A stretch of 64,000 bases of DNA. Origin: SAR202 cluster bacterium (GTDB lineage: Bacteria; Chloroflexota; Dehalococcoidia; Lucifugimonadales; UBA1123). Shown here piece after piece: positions 32,237-40,856 of the stretch (position 1 is its first letter; each line of letters begins with the position of its first letter). The notes under the pieces are model-generated. The model was given only the letters and a program-made list of their open reading frames with translations. It had not been told where the DNA came from and ran no database searches. Both the position numbers and the translations under genes were made by a program. The stretch covers positions 1 to 64,000 of the forward strand of contig JASMDM010000010.1 of NCBI GenBank assembly GCA_030752795.1, written 5' to 3'.

Positions 32237-32632
32237 TTACACCAAGACGCCAAAACCGGACTTAGTGCATATCTCGACCTGGTTGCCCTCGGAGTCGTTC
32301 AGCTTGAATTCGCGTTGGCCGTCGTCGCGAGTTTTGAGTTCAGTGGTCTCGACGCCCTTGCTTCGAATGAATGCGTATGCGGCCTCAATGTCGTCCACCT
32401 CGAATGCGCCGTGATGCGCGGGCATCGACGGAGCGTCAGCGTGTTCGACGAGGTGCACCATGGCGCCGCTGGGAAGCTGTAGCCAATACAGGTGATCGGA
32501 TTCGACCTGGCTCGGGATCTGCTCGACTCCCAGAACGTCCTCCCAGAACCGAAGCGCGCGGTCTTTGTCTTGGACGGTGTAGGTCAGGTGGTTGATGCCA
32601 GTAAGTCGGAACGAGTTCGCCTGAGACGTCAT
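32237..32632 (-). CDS. VOC/glyoxalase family protein
   Basis: GINHLTYTVQDKDRALRFWEDVLG; EGNQVEI. Confidence 0.92.
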   Translation of the reverse strand: MTSQANSFRLTGINHLTYTVQDKDRALRFWEDVLGVEQIPSQVESDHLYWLQLPSGAMVHLVEHADAPSMPAHHGAFEVDDIEAAYAFIRSKGVETTELKTRDDGQREFKLNDSEGNQVEICTKSGFGVLV

Positions 32633-32771
32633 CGTGAGCCTCCGTTGGTCGGTGATCTTTCAAGGTGGTGACATCATATCAGGGTAACGAACGGTGCGAT
32701 AAGGCCGCGCGATGCATTAGAATTCGCTCGTGCCGCGATGCGCGGCCAACGTTCAATTCGAGAGGTGATGC

Positions 32772-33239
32772 ATGTCCGATATCGATGACAGACTGGCCAG
32801 CTTGGGGATCGAACTGCCGCCGACACCGTCGCCGGTCGCCAACTACGTACCGGCCGTCCGCACCGGCAACCTGCTGTATCTGGCCGGGCTTGGTCCCGCC
32901 GCCCGCGCCGACGGAACGACGCCCATCGGCAAGCTCGGCGACGACATGACGGCCGAGGAGGGCTACGAGGCGGCCCGGCTCGTTGGCATCAACATCCTGG
33001 CCCGGATCAAGGGCGCGATCGGCGATTTGGGCAAGGTCAAGCAGGTCGTCAAGTTGCTGTCGATGGTCAACTGCACACCGGACTTCAAGGGACAGCCAGC
33101 GGTCGCCAACGGATGCTCGGACCTATTGGTCGAGGTCTTCGGCGACAAAGGCCGACACGCCCGCTCGGCGGTCGGCATGGCGGGCCTGCCAAACGGCATC
33201 CCCGTGGAGATCGAAGCGATCATCGAGATCGAGGACTGA
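32772..33239 (+). CDS. RidA family protein
   Basis: YjgF-like; C-terminal GLPNGIPVEIEAIIEIED. Confidence 0.9.
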   Translation: MSDIDDRLASLGIELPPTPSPVANYVPAVRTGNLLYLAGLGPAARADGTTPIGKLGDDMTAEEGYEAARLVGINILARIKGAIGDLGKVKQVVKLLSMVNCTPDFKGQPAVANGCSDLLVEVFGDKGRHARSAVGMAGLPNGIPVEIEAIIEIED

Positions 33240-33276
33240 CGGGTTCGGTCGAGTCGATGGCGCGGACGCGACCTCG

Positions 33277-34446
33277 TTACGCCAGCACCTGCATCGCGTA
33301 GCGGGAGCGCATCTGTTTGCCTTCCGCGAAGCGCTTCAGGGTCAGCATCGAGATGTCGATGGTGACGCCCTTGCCCTCGGTGATGAGCTCGGACATCGCG
33401 AGGGCGATCATGGGCGACAGTTTGAAGCCGTGACCGCTGAATCCGATGGCGCAGTAGAGGCCGTCGATGCCCTCGACGCGGTCCAAGATCGGGTGCCAGT
33501 CAGGGGTGGTGGTGAACAGTCCGGACCAGCCTCCTTGGAAGACGGCGTCCTCCATGGCAGGGACTCGCGCAACCAGCTTGGTGAAGGTCTTTTCGACGAC
33601 AGGCATGTCGACGCTCTGGTTGTAGGTGTCGGGGTCTTCTTTCGATCCGTCGCCCGCGCCGTCAGCCAGCGTCAGGTTGCCGACGTCGGGTCGCGCGGAC
33701 AGGTCTTGCACCACGTCGCCGATGATCGGATGGTTCGAAATGCTGTCTCCTGAACGGTGAAGCATGATCACCTGTTGTCGGAGCGGGTGGAGCGGAACGT
33801 CTACTCCGACCGTCGCCAGAAGCGATTCCGACCACGGTCCGGCGGCGACCACGGCGATGGGCGTCTCGACCCGGGTGTCTGCGGTCAGCACGGCTGTGAC
33901 TCGGTTGCCTGTGATCTCGATGCTCGTCACCGGCGATCCGGCACGAATGGTCGCGCCCAATCGTCTGGCGGCGGCGGCGTAGCCGGTCGTCACCGAGTAA
34001 GCGTCCGCGTAACCCGATTGCGGCTCGTAGGCGAAGGCCTCGCCTTCGGACGTGGCCACCATGGGCGCGATCTCACTCACGTCGGACGCACTGACCTCAT
34101 CGGTGTCGATTCCTAGTCGCTTTTGCATGGCCACGTTGTCGGCCATTGCCTTTTGGTCATCGGGTCCGACTATGAGCAAGTAGCCGGTCTGAACGTAGCC
34201 AGACGGACCGCCCACGACGTCCTCGAAGTTCCTGAAGACGTCGAGGCTCTTCAACGCCATCGTAGCGGTGACCTCGTTGGAGTAGTGCATTCGCAGGATG
34301 GCCTGAGAGCGGCTGGTCGAGCCCGAAGCGAGCACGTCCCGCTCCAGCAGCAGGGTGCTGGTCATTCCCCGCTTCGCGAGGTTGAACTGGATTCCGCACC
34401 CCATCACTCCGCCGCCGATGATTACCGTGTCCGCAGTGGCCGCCAT
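33277..34446 (-). CDS. FAD-dependent oxidoreductase (sarcosine oxidase beta/DAO-like)
   Basis: DTVIIGGGVMGCGIQFNLAKRG; GLYCAIGFSGHGFKLSPMI. Confidence 0.93.
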   Translation of the reverse strand: MAATADTVIIGGGVMGCGIQFNLAKRGMTSTLLLERDVLASGSTSRSQAILRMHYSNEVTATMALKSLDVFRNFEDVVGGPSGYVQTGYLLIVGPDDQKAMADNVAMQKRLGIDTDEVSASDVSEIAPMVATSEGEAFAYEPQSGYADAYSVTTGYAAAARRLGATIRAGSPVTSIEITGNRVTAVLTADTRVETPIAVVAAGPWSESLLATVGVDVPLHPLRQQVIMLHRSGDSISNHPIIGDVVQDLSARPDVGNLTLADGAGDGSKEDPDTYNQSVDMPVVEKTFTKLVARVPAMEDAVFQGGWSGLFTTTPDWHPILDRVEGIDGLYCAIGFSGHGFKLSPMIALAMSELITEGKGVTIDISMLTLKRFAEGKQMRSRYAMQVLA

Positions 34447-34693
34447 GTTCGTCTCCCTAATTAATCGAGTATGCGCGATTCACCGCGTGGCCGCGTCGGA
34501 CGATGCGATGATTCGGAGCATTGGCCGATGCCGTTGCCGCGTGTGCAATTCTACAATACGAGGCACGGCCTGGGTTCGATCATTGCGGCTGGATCGATGG
34601 GGGTCGAGCCTGCAAAAGCTACGCGTCGCTGTGCAATTCAACCGCGGTTGTGCTAGCCTGAACGACAGTGGGACGACGCCTGTTGCAGTCGCG

Positions 34694-34723
34694 TTGTAGC
34701 CCGTCGATTCACCATGCTATAAT
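34694..34723 (+). promoter_or_regulatory. Sigma70-like promoter (TTGTAG-18-TATAAT) upstream of rpsF
   Basis: Perfect -10, 18-nt spacer. Confidence 0.65.
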
Positions 34724-34759
34724 TCTCTGGATTTCTCACACATGCATCAGGAGAACGGA

Positions 34760-35668
34760 TTGACCTTTCAACGAATACGCGACTACGAAGTCGTGATGGT
34801 GCTCAGCCCGGAGGCAACCGAGGCCGAGGCCAGCGCCACAGTAGATCGATTTTCCACGTTTATTGCCGACCAAGGCGGGACGATCTCCCATCAAGAGAAC
34901 TGGGGCGTCCGCCGGCTAGCCTACCCGATCCAGCGCTTCGAAGAGGGGAACTACTTCCTGGCCCGCTTCACGCTGGGTCCCGAGAGCGTCATTGAGCTCG
35001 ACCGCACGCTCAACGCTTCGCAGGACGTCCTTCGCCATCTCGTCATGAAGATGGACAAGAAGGCGCTTGCCGCCCTTGAGGAGCAAGCTGAGAAGGAGGC
35101 GCGAAGGCAGGCCGAAGTAGAGGCCAGGGCCGAGCGTGACGCCGCCGAACGCGCCGAAATGCAGGCGCGAGCCGAGCGCGAAGCCGAGGAACGTGCCGAA
35201 GCGGAAGCTGCCGGAACAGACGAAGCAACTCTTGACGCTGCCGTCGAAGATGCCGAACCAGCAGCCGAAGCCGAAGAAGCGCCCGTCGCTGAAGAAGAGA
35301 CGGCTGAGCCCGAGGCCGAAGTCGAAGAGGCTCCGGTAGCTGAAGAAGAGACGGATGAGGCTGAAGTCGAAGAGGAACCCGTCGCTGAAGAAGAGACGGC
35401 CGAGCCCGAGGCCGAAGTCGAAGAGGAACCCGTCGCTGAAGAAGAGACGGCCGAGCCCGAGGCTGAAGTCGAAGAGGAACCCGTCGCTGAAGAAGAGACG
35501 GCCGAGCCCGAGGCTGAAGTCGAAGAGGAACCAGTCGCCGAAGAAGCGGCGGCTGAGCCCGAGGCCGAAGTCGAAGAGGCTCCGGTAGCTGAAGAAGAGA
35601 CGGATGAGCCCGAGGCTGAAGCTGAGGACGCGCCAGCGGCGGAAACCGACACAGAGTCCGAGCGGTAA
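34760..35668 (+). CDS. rpsF: 30S ribosomal protein S6 with long repetitive acidic C-terminal extension
   Basis: YEVVMVLSPE...WGVRRLAYPIQRFEEGNYFLARF; TTG start after AGGAG preferred, ATG 34742 possible. Confidence 0.93.
   Translation: MTFQRIRDYEVVMVLSPEATEAEASATVDRFSTFIADQGGTISHQENWGVRRLAYPIQRFEEGNYFLARFTLGPESVIELDRTLNASQDVLRHLVMKMDKKALAALEEQAEKEARRQAEVEARAERDAAERAEMQARAEREAEERAEAEAAGTDEATLDAAVEDAEPAAEAEEAPVAEEETAEPEAEVEEAPVAEEETDEAEVEEEPVAEEETAEPEAEVEEEPVAEEETAEPEAEVEEEPVAEEETAEPEAEVEEEPVAEEAAAEPEAEVEEAPVAEEETDEPEAEAEDAPAAETDTESER
35273..35640 (+). repeat. Tandem ~51-bp minisatellite (about 7-8 units) encoding EVEEEPVAEEETAEPEA
   Basis: Units visible in DNA and protein, near identical in the centre. 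Confidence 0.9.
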
Positions 35669-35690
35669 ACCTCACAGAAGGAGCGCAACG

Positions 35691-36146
35691 ATGAGCCTGA
35701 ACAAAATGCTCGTCATAGGCAACCTGGGCGGCGACCCCGAAATGCGCTACACGTCTGGTGGCGTGCCGGTTACCAGTTTCAGCGTGGCCACCAATCGCAG
35801 ATACACGACCGCTTCCGGCGAACAGCGCGACGAAACGGAGTGGTTCCGGGTTTCCGCATGGCGTCAACTCGCAGAGCAGTGCAATCAGTTCTTGTCCAAA
35901 GGACGACAGGTGTACGTGGAAGGTCGCTTGAACACCAGCACGTGGCAGGCCCAGGACGGCCAGAACCGGACCTCCCTTGAGATCACCGCTGATCGGGTGG
36001 TGTTCTTGAGCGGCGGTGGCGGCGACCAACAGGGTGGTCAAGGTGGTCGGGGTGACCAAGGCGGCCCACAAGGCGGCCAAGGATATCAGAGTGACCCACC
36101 AGCGGGTCCTCCGCCTCCCGACGACGCGGAAGACCTGCCCTGGTAG
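35691..36146 (+). CDS. ssb: Single-stranded DNA-binding protein
   Basis: MSLNKMLVIGNLGGDPEMRYTSGG...; acidic DDAEDLPW tail. Confidence 0.97.
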   Translation: MSLNKMLVIGNLGGDPEMRYTSGGVPVTSFSVATNRRYTTASGEQRDETEWFRVSAWRQLAEQCNQFLSKGRQVYVEGRLNTSTWQAQDGQNRTSLEITADRVVFLSGGGGDQQGGQGGRGDQGGPQGGQGYQSDPPAGPPPPDDAEDLPW

Positions 36147-36165
36147 AACGAACGAATATCCCAGC

Positions 36166-36229
36166 GATCGGCGTCCCGTTCGGATAACACGGGAGCCGAT
36201 CTGAGAAACGTAATCCGCGACAGTCGCGG
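36166..36229 (+). promoter_or_regulatory. Two consecutive stem-loops in the ssb-rpsR intergenic region
   Basis: GATCGGC-g-TCCCGT/ACGGGA-GCCGATC (13 bp, 1-nt bulge) then CCGCGA-CAG-TCGCGG. Confidence 0.6.
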
Positions 36230-36281
36230 AGATACATACCACTAGATCGCGACGGACGTAATCCGTTGTAAGGTGAATGCA

Positions 36282-36713
36282 ATGACAAGTCAACCTCCAC
36301 CCGACGCCCAACCCCGAGGGTCGGGCCCTCGACCCGGACCAGGCGGCCCCCCAGGCGCGCGCCCCAGTGGCGGAGGTTCCGGCGGCAGGCCAGGCGGCGG
36401 AGGAGGACGGCCGGGCGGCGGTGGCAGGCCCGGCGGCGGCGGCGCCGGCGGCAGACGAGGCAGGCCCAGGTACTATGCTCGCCGAAAGATCTGTTCCTTT
36501 TGCGTCGACCACGTGAAGTATATAGATTACAAGGACACCGACCGGTTCCGCAGGTTCATAACGGATCGATACAAGATGGAGTCGCGACGCAAGACCGGCG
36601 TGTGTGCCAAGCATCAACGGGGCTTGGCCACTGCCGTAAAGCGTGCTCGGCATCTGGCACTGATACCTTTCAGCCCGGACCATCGAGGGGTTGGCATTCG
36701 CTTCGGCCGGTAG
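36282..36713 (+). CDS. rpsR: 30S ribosomal protein S18 with Gly/Arg/Pro-rich N-terminal extension
   Basis: [63 protein letters not shown]. Confidence 0.95.
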   Translation: MTSQPPPDAQPRGSGPRPGPGGPPGARPSGGGSGGRPGGGGGRPGGGGRPGGGGAGGRRGRPRYYARRKICSFCVDHVKYIDYKDTDRFRRFITDRYKMESRRKTGVCAKHQRGLATAVKRARHLALIPFSPDHRGVGIRFGR

Positions 36714-36778
36714 CGGGCGCTCGAGCTCGGCTGGCCGCCTGACGACAACACGGTATTGAGGGCAGTGGAGCGTACAAT

Positions 36779-37900
36779 TTGGTAGAAGACGCCCGAGGCG
36801 GCGCCCCCAGCGGCCTGCGAGTAGACCGGCGCCGGCTGGCCGCGCAACTCCCGGAAGATCAACGACGCAGACGACGTCTCGCATTCGTGATCATCAGCAT
36901 CTCCCTGTTGGTCGTCACCGCCATCGTCGTCGTTGGTTACGTGATGATATTCGTGTTGCCACCGAAGCAACTAGTCGTCCGCGTGGGCGACGTGAGCTAC
37001 ACGCGCGGCGACATGGTCAAACTCCTGCGACTAAGGCAGGCCACGCTTCAGGCCACGGGTCAGAACATCAGCAACAGCGACGACGTTTTCGAAGCTCTGC
37101 AGTTGATCGTGGAAAACGAGATAATCACCCAGGCAGCGCCAAGGCTTGGCATCTCGGTCACTAACGAACAGGTCGACGCCCAAATACGAAACGTGATGTC
37201 GCCGTCCGAGGCCGAGTCACTGGGCAAGACCGAAGCGCAGATCGATCGTGAGTTCGAGGAGCGATATCGCCAGTACCTCAACTTGACTCAAGTCAGCAAG
37301 GACGAACACAGAGCTCTGGTGCGAAGGTCCATCCTCCGTGAACTCGTCAGGCAGTTCATCGGTGACTCGGTGCCCGCGGTAGACGAACAGGTTTACTTGC
37401 ACCGAATGACCCTGAGCGGCTTCGACGAAATCGACATAATGCAAACCAAATTCAAGGACGCCGTGGCGATCGACAATAGCCCGGATTTCTTGCGTGTGTT
37501 GTTCAAATCGCTTGCCCGCGAGTTCTCGTCCGATCCGGGAACCTTGCAGACTGGTGGAGAGCTCGGATGGCAGCCACAAGGAGTGCTCGAGGACTATGAC
37601 CGCAGGTTCTTCGAGCTCGAGCCCGGTGAATTGTCCGAGCCTGTGGCAAACCTAGACAATCCCCAAGAGTTCCACTTTTTCATGCTGTCCGAGAGGTCTG
37701 AGAGCCGCCCACTCAGCGAAGTAAACCAGGACATCCTGAAAACCCGAGCACTGCAAACATGGTTGAACGAAGAGCGGGCAAACCATGATATCTACGCGGT
37801 GTTCAACTCCGAGATATACGGCTGGGTGTTCGAGGAGCTCCGCATAAACACGATGATCACCCCCACGCCTGCTCCGACCCCACTGTTCCCCGGGCTGTAG
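36779..37900 (+). CDS. Membrane-anchored SurA/PpiC-like peptidylprolyl isomerase
   Basis: N-terminal TM segment, SurA_N-like and parvulin-like region; TTG start. Confidence 0.75.
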   Translation: MVEDARGGAPSGLRVDRRRLAAQLPEDQRRRRRLAFVIISISLLVVTAIVVVGYVMIFVLPPKQLVVRVGDVSYTRGDMVKLLRLRQATLQATGQNISNSDDVFEALQLIVENEIITQAAPRLGISVTNEQVDAQIRNVMSPSEAESLGKTEAQIDREFEERYRQYLNLTQVSKDEHRALVRRSILRELVRQFIGDSVPAVDEQVYLHRMTLSGFDEIDIMQTKFKDAVAIDNSPDFLRVLFKSLAREFSSDPGTLQTGGELGWQPQGVLEDYDRRFFELEPGELSEPVANLDNPQEFHFFMLSERSESRPLSEVNQDILKTRALQTWLNEERANHDIYAVFNSEIYGWVFEELRINTMITPTPAPTPLFPGL

Positions 37901-38126
37901 CCGCCCTCGGTGACGACGGCCGATTAAACGTCGAGCGTCGGTGAACGCTGCCATCCGCCTACGCTCTGGACTCGTTGCCAGCGGTTTTGACATAATGACC
38001 GAGCGCTGCCCGATCCACTAGCGGGCGGTTGCCTGGCGAGCAGCGTCCCCTCAACGATCGGTTTGCGATGAGAGGCTTCGCGCCCGCCCGTCAGCATCAG
38101 AACCTGATCAGATTGGACGGGACAAA

Positions 38127-39425
38127 TTGGGCAAATCCACCATCGGCATCGGTGTACTGGGCATGGGCGTCGTTGGCGGCGGCGTGGCCAGCGTTCTGGA
38201 CAACAGACGGGAGCAACTCTCCGCCCTGGTAGGTTGTGCCGTCGAGTTGAAAGGCGTGCTGGTTCGAGACGTTGCCAAGCCGCGCGCGCATCAACTGCCC
38301 GCTGGACTGATTACAACCGACCCGCGGCAAGTGCTGGACAATCCGGACGTCGACATCGTTGTAGAGTTGATGGGAGGGCAGGACCCTGCCCTCGAGTACA
38401 TCCTCGGCAGCGTCTCGCAGGCCCGTCATATCGTCACGGCGAACAAAGAGGTCATGGCCAGACATGGGCCGAGCATCCTGACCGCAGCGAGTGAGAAGGG
38501 CGTGCAGGTTTTGTTCGAAGCGGCGGTCGCGGCGGGAGTGCCCATCATTGCACCGCTTCTTCGCGACCTGGTGGCCAACGAGATCATCGACATCCACGGG
38601 ATCATCAACGGCACGACCAACTACATCTTGACGCGCATGGCAAACGAGGGCGCCGATTTCGACGCGACCCTGGCCGACGCTCAAGAACTTGGTTACGCAG
38701 AGGCCGACCCGACCAACGACATCGAAGGGATTGATGCGGCATACAAACTGGCGGTAATGGCCACGCTGGCCTTCCGCACCAAAGTGATGGACATCGACGT
38801 GTACCACGAGGGCATCACCAAATTGACGTCCAGGGACTTCCTTCACGCGAGCGAGCTCGGGTACGCCATCAAGCTGCTGGCAATCGCCGACAAGGTTGGC
38901 GACGCCGTGCAGGCTCGCGTGCACCCAGCCCTCGTTCCCCAAGACATGATGTTGGCCAAGGTCGATGGAGTTCTCAACGCCATCGAGGTTCAGGCGGACC
39001 TGACCGGCAAGCTCCTGTTCCACGGCGCGGGCGCCGGATCGATGCCCACGACCAGCGCGGTCGTCGCAGACATCGTCGACATCGCTCGAAACGTAGCCGG
39101 GAACAGCGTGCCCCCTTCGAATCTCGCGCTGTCGGATAGCGTGACGATCAGGCCGATAAGCGAGTTGGAGACACGCTACTACATTCGCCTAACGACCACG
39201 GACCGTCCGGGCGTACTGGCTCAGGTAGGCAAAGTGTTGGGCGACCTGAACATCTCGGTCGCGTCGGCGATACAAAAAGAAACAGACGAGGTTGCCCAGA
39301 GCGCTGAGTTGGTCCTCATGACGCATTTGTCGTCCGAGTCGGCGATGCAGACCGCGATCAGCCAACTCGAGGCGCTCGACGTCGTCGCGGAGGTCGGGAA
39401 CGTAATCCGCGTCGAGGAGTGGTGA
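38127..39425 (+). CDS. hom: Homoserine dehydrogenase
   Basis: GIGVLGMGVVGGGV, GIINGTTNYILTRM, EADPTNDIEGIDAAYKLAVMA, C-terminal ACT domain; TTG start. Confidence 0.96.
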   Translation: MGKSTIGIGVLGMGVVGGGVASVLDNRREQLSALVGCAVELKGVLVRDVAKPRAHQLPAGLITTDPRQVLDNPDVDIVVELMGGQDPALEYILGSVSQARHIVTANKEVMARHGPSILTAASEKGVQVLFEAAVAAGVPIIAPLLRDLVANEIIDIHGIINGTTNYILTRMANEGADFDATLADAQELGYAEADPTNDIEGIDAAYKLAVMATLAFRTKVMDIDVYHEGITKLTSRDFLHASELGYAIKLLAIADKVGDAVQARVHPALVPQDMMLAKVDGVLNAIEVQADLTGKLLFHGAGAGSMPTTSAVVADIVDIARNVAGNSVPPSNLALSDSVTIRPISELETRYYIRLTTTDRPGVLAQVGKVLGDLNISVASAIQKETDEVAQSAELVLMTHLSSESAMQTAISQLEALDVVAEVGNVIRVEEW

Positions 39426-39462
39426 TGCGATGCGGGCGGAAAAACAGCCCGCGGGGAAGTCG

Positions 39463-39813
39463 ATGACGTTGAACGCAACTTACTACACCTGGACGCGTTG
39501 AAGCACGTGCCGAAAAGTGAAGGCGGAGCTTTCACAAAGAGACGTTGAACTCGACGAACGAGATTTCTTCCGAGACCCGTTTGATCCAGACGAACTGCGC
39601 GCCTTAATAGGTGACCGGCAAGTCTCAGACTTCTTTTCTTTCAACAGCCCTTCCTTTCGGAAACTCGGCGTCAAACGCGACGAGCTCACCGACGAGCGGA
39701 TGATATCGCTGATAATCGATGAGCCGCGCCTGATTCGCAGGCCGTTGATCGCCGTTGGCAGCGAACTCGTGGTGGGCACGGACAAAGAGGCGATGGCCCG
39801 GCTCTTTCCGTAA
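39463..39813 (+). CDS. ArsC/Spx-family thioredoxin-fold protein, probable selenoprotein (TGA 39499..39501 = Sec)
   Basis: MTLNATYYTWTR[TGA]STCRKVKAELSQRDVELDERDFFRDPF... aligns TGA to the first Cys of the CxxC in [17 protein letters not shown]-type Spx proteins; downstream ArsC-like RLIRRPLI. Confidence 0.85.
39517..39535 (+). promoter_or_regulatory. Candidate bacterial SECIS hairpin
   Basis: GTGAAGG-CGGAG-CTTTCAC, 7 bp with one G.U; loop starts 23 nt after TGA with G at position 2. Confidence 0.68.
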
Positions 39814-39920
39814 CCTCCGGCTCCCTCTGGTCCCATCTTCCCCGTTTGTCTTGTGTGCCGTATGATCGTACACAGGCGCGGCGCCCGCGTGATTTCAGAC
39901 TGAGAGACAAGGAGCTTCCA

Positions 39921-40736
39921 ATGATGATAGACCTGTCGGACAAAGTCGCCGTCGTTACGGGCGGAGCGAGCGGGATAGGTCGGGGGATCTGCCTAGTGCT
40001 GGCCGAACAGGGAGCGGACGTTGCCGTGACCGACATGAACCTCGCGGGCTCTCAGTCCGTTGCCGACGACGTGGCCGCGACCGGCCGACAATCCGTCGCG
40101 ATCCAGGTGGACGTCACCGACCGGGCGTCGATCCAAGACATGGTTTCGCAGGTGCTTCAGCGGTTCGGCACGATCGACATCCTTGTGAACGACGCGGGCA
40201 TCGTCGGCGTCGGTGAGTGGTGGGAGCGCGAGCGGCCGAGCGACGACGATTGGAGCCAGGTGTTCGCGGTCAACGTTCGCGGCGTCGTGATGGTGTCTGA
40301 AGCCGTATCCGAGCACATGATCGAGCGACAGTCCGGCAAGATCGTCAACATCGCTTCGATCGCCGCTCGTCAGGGGAGCCCGGACCTGCCCCACTACAGC
40401 ACGTCCAAGGCTGCCGTGGCGAGCTGGACGCAGTCAAACGCCGCGCAGCTCGCTCGACACAACATCAACGTCAACGCGATCTGCCCCGGCTTGCTGTGGA
40501 CGCCCATGTGGCAGGCGATCGCGCGCAAGCGTTCCAGGTACGGCGCCACAGATTCTGACATCGAGGGCTTGTCCGGACGGGAGCTGTTCGACCAGGTCAT
40601 CGAGGAGACGATTCCGATGGGCCGAGAGCAGACGCCGGACGACGTTGGCAGACTCGCCGCATTCCTGGTATCCGAAGACGCCCGCAACATCACCGGGCAA
40701 GCGATAAACGTAGACGGCGGCCGGCGAATGAACTAG
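39921..40736 (+). CDS. SDR-family oxidoreductase
   Basis: VAVVTGGASGIGRGI, NDAGI, YSTSKAAV. Confidence 0.95.
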   Translation: MMIDLSDKVAVVTGGASGIGRGICLVLAEQGADVAVTDMNLAGSQSVADDVAATGRQSVAIQVDVTDRASIQDMVSQVLQRFGTIDILVNDAGIVGVGEWWERERPSDDDWSQVFAVNVRGVVMVSEAVSEHMIERQSGKIVNIASIAARQGSPDLPHYSTSKAAVASWTQSNAAQLARHNINVNAICPGLLWTPMWQAIARKRSRYGATDSDIEGLSGRELFDQVIEETIPMGREQTPDDVGRLAAFLVSEDARNITGQAINVDGGRRMN

Positions 40737-40856
40737 TTGTGTCGAATCTTGTTGACCGCTACAAACCTCGACAATATAATACTCTGCATGTACTTTGTCG
40801 CGTCAAAAACTGCCGCAGGTTCAATACAAAGCGGAAAGCGTGTGAAAAGAACTGTG

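Noticed and set aside
34742-34760. ATG 34742 as definite rpsF start
   Set aside because: No SD sequence and very close to the predicted transcription start; TTG 34760 has AGGAG at proper spacing.
35043-36884. 613-aa minus-strand ORF
   Set aside because: Antisense to rpsF-ssb-rpsR; its low-complexity composition mirrors the repeats and GC-rich third positions of the sense genes.
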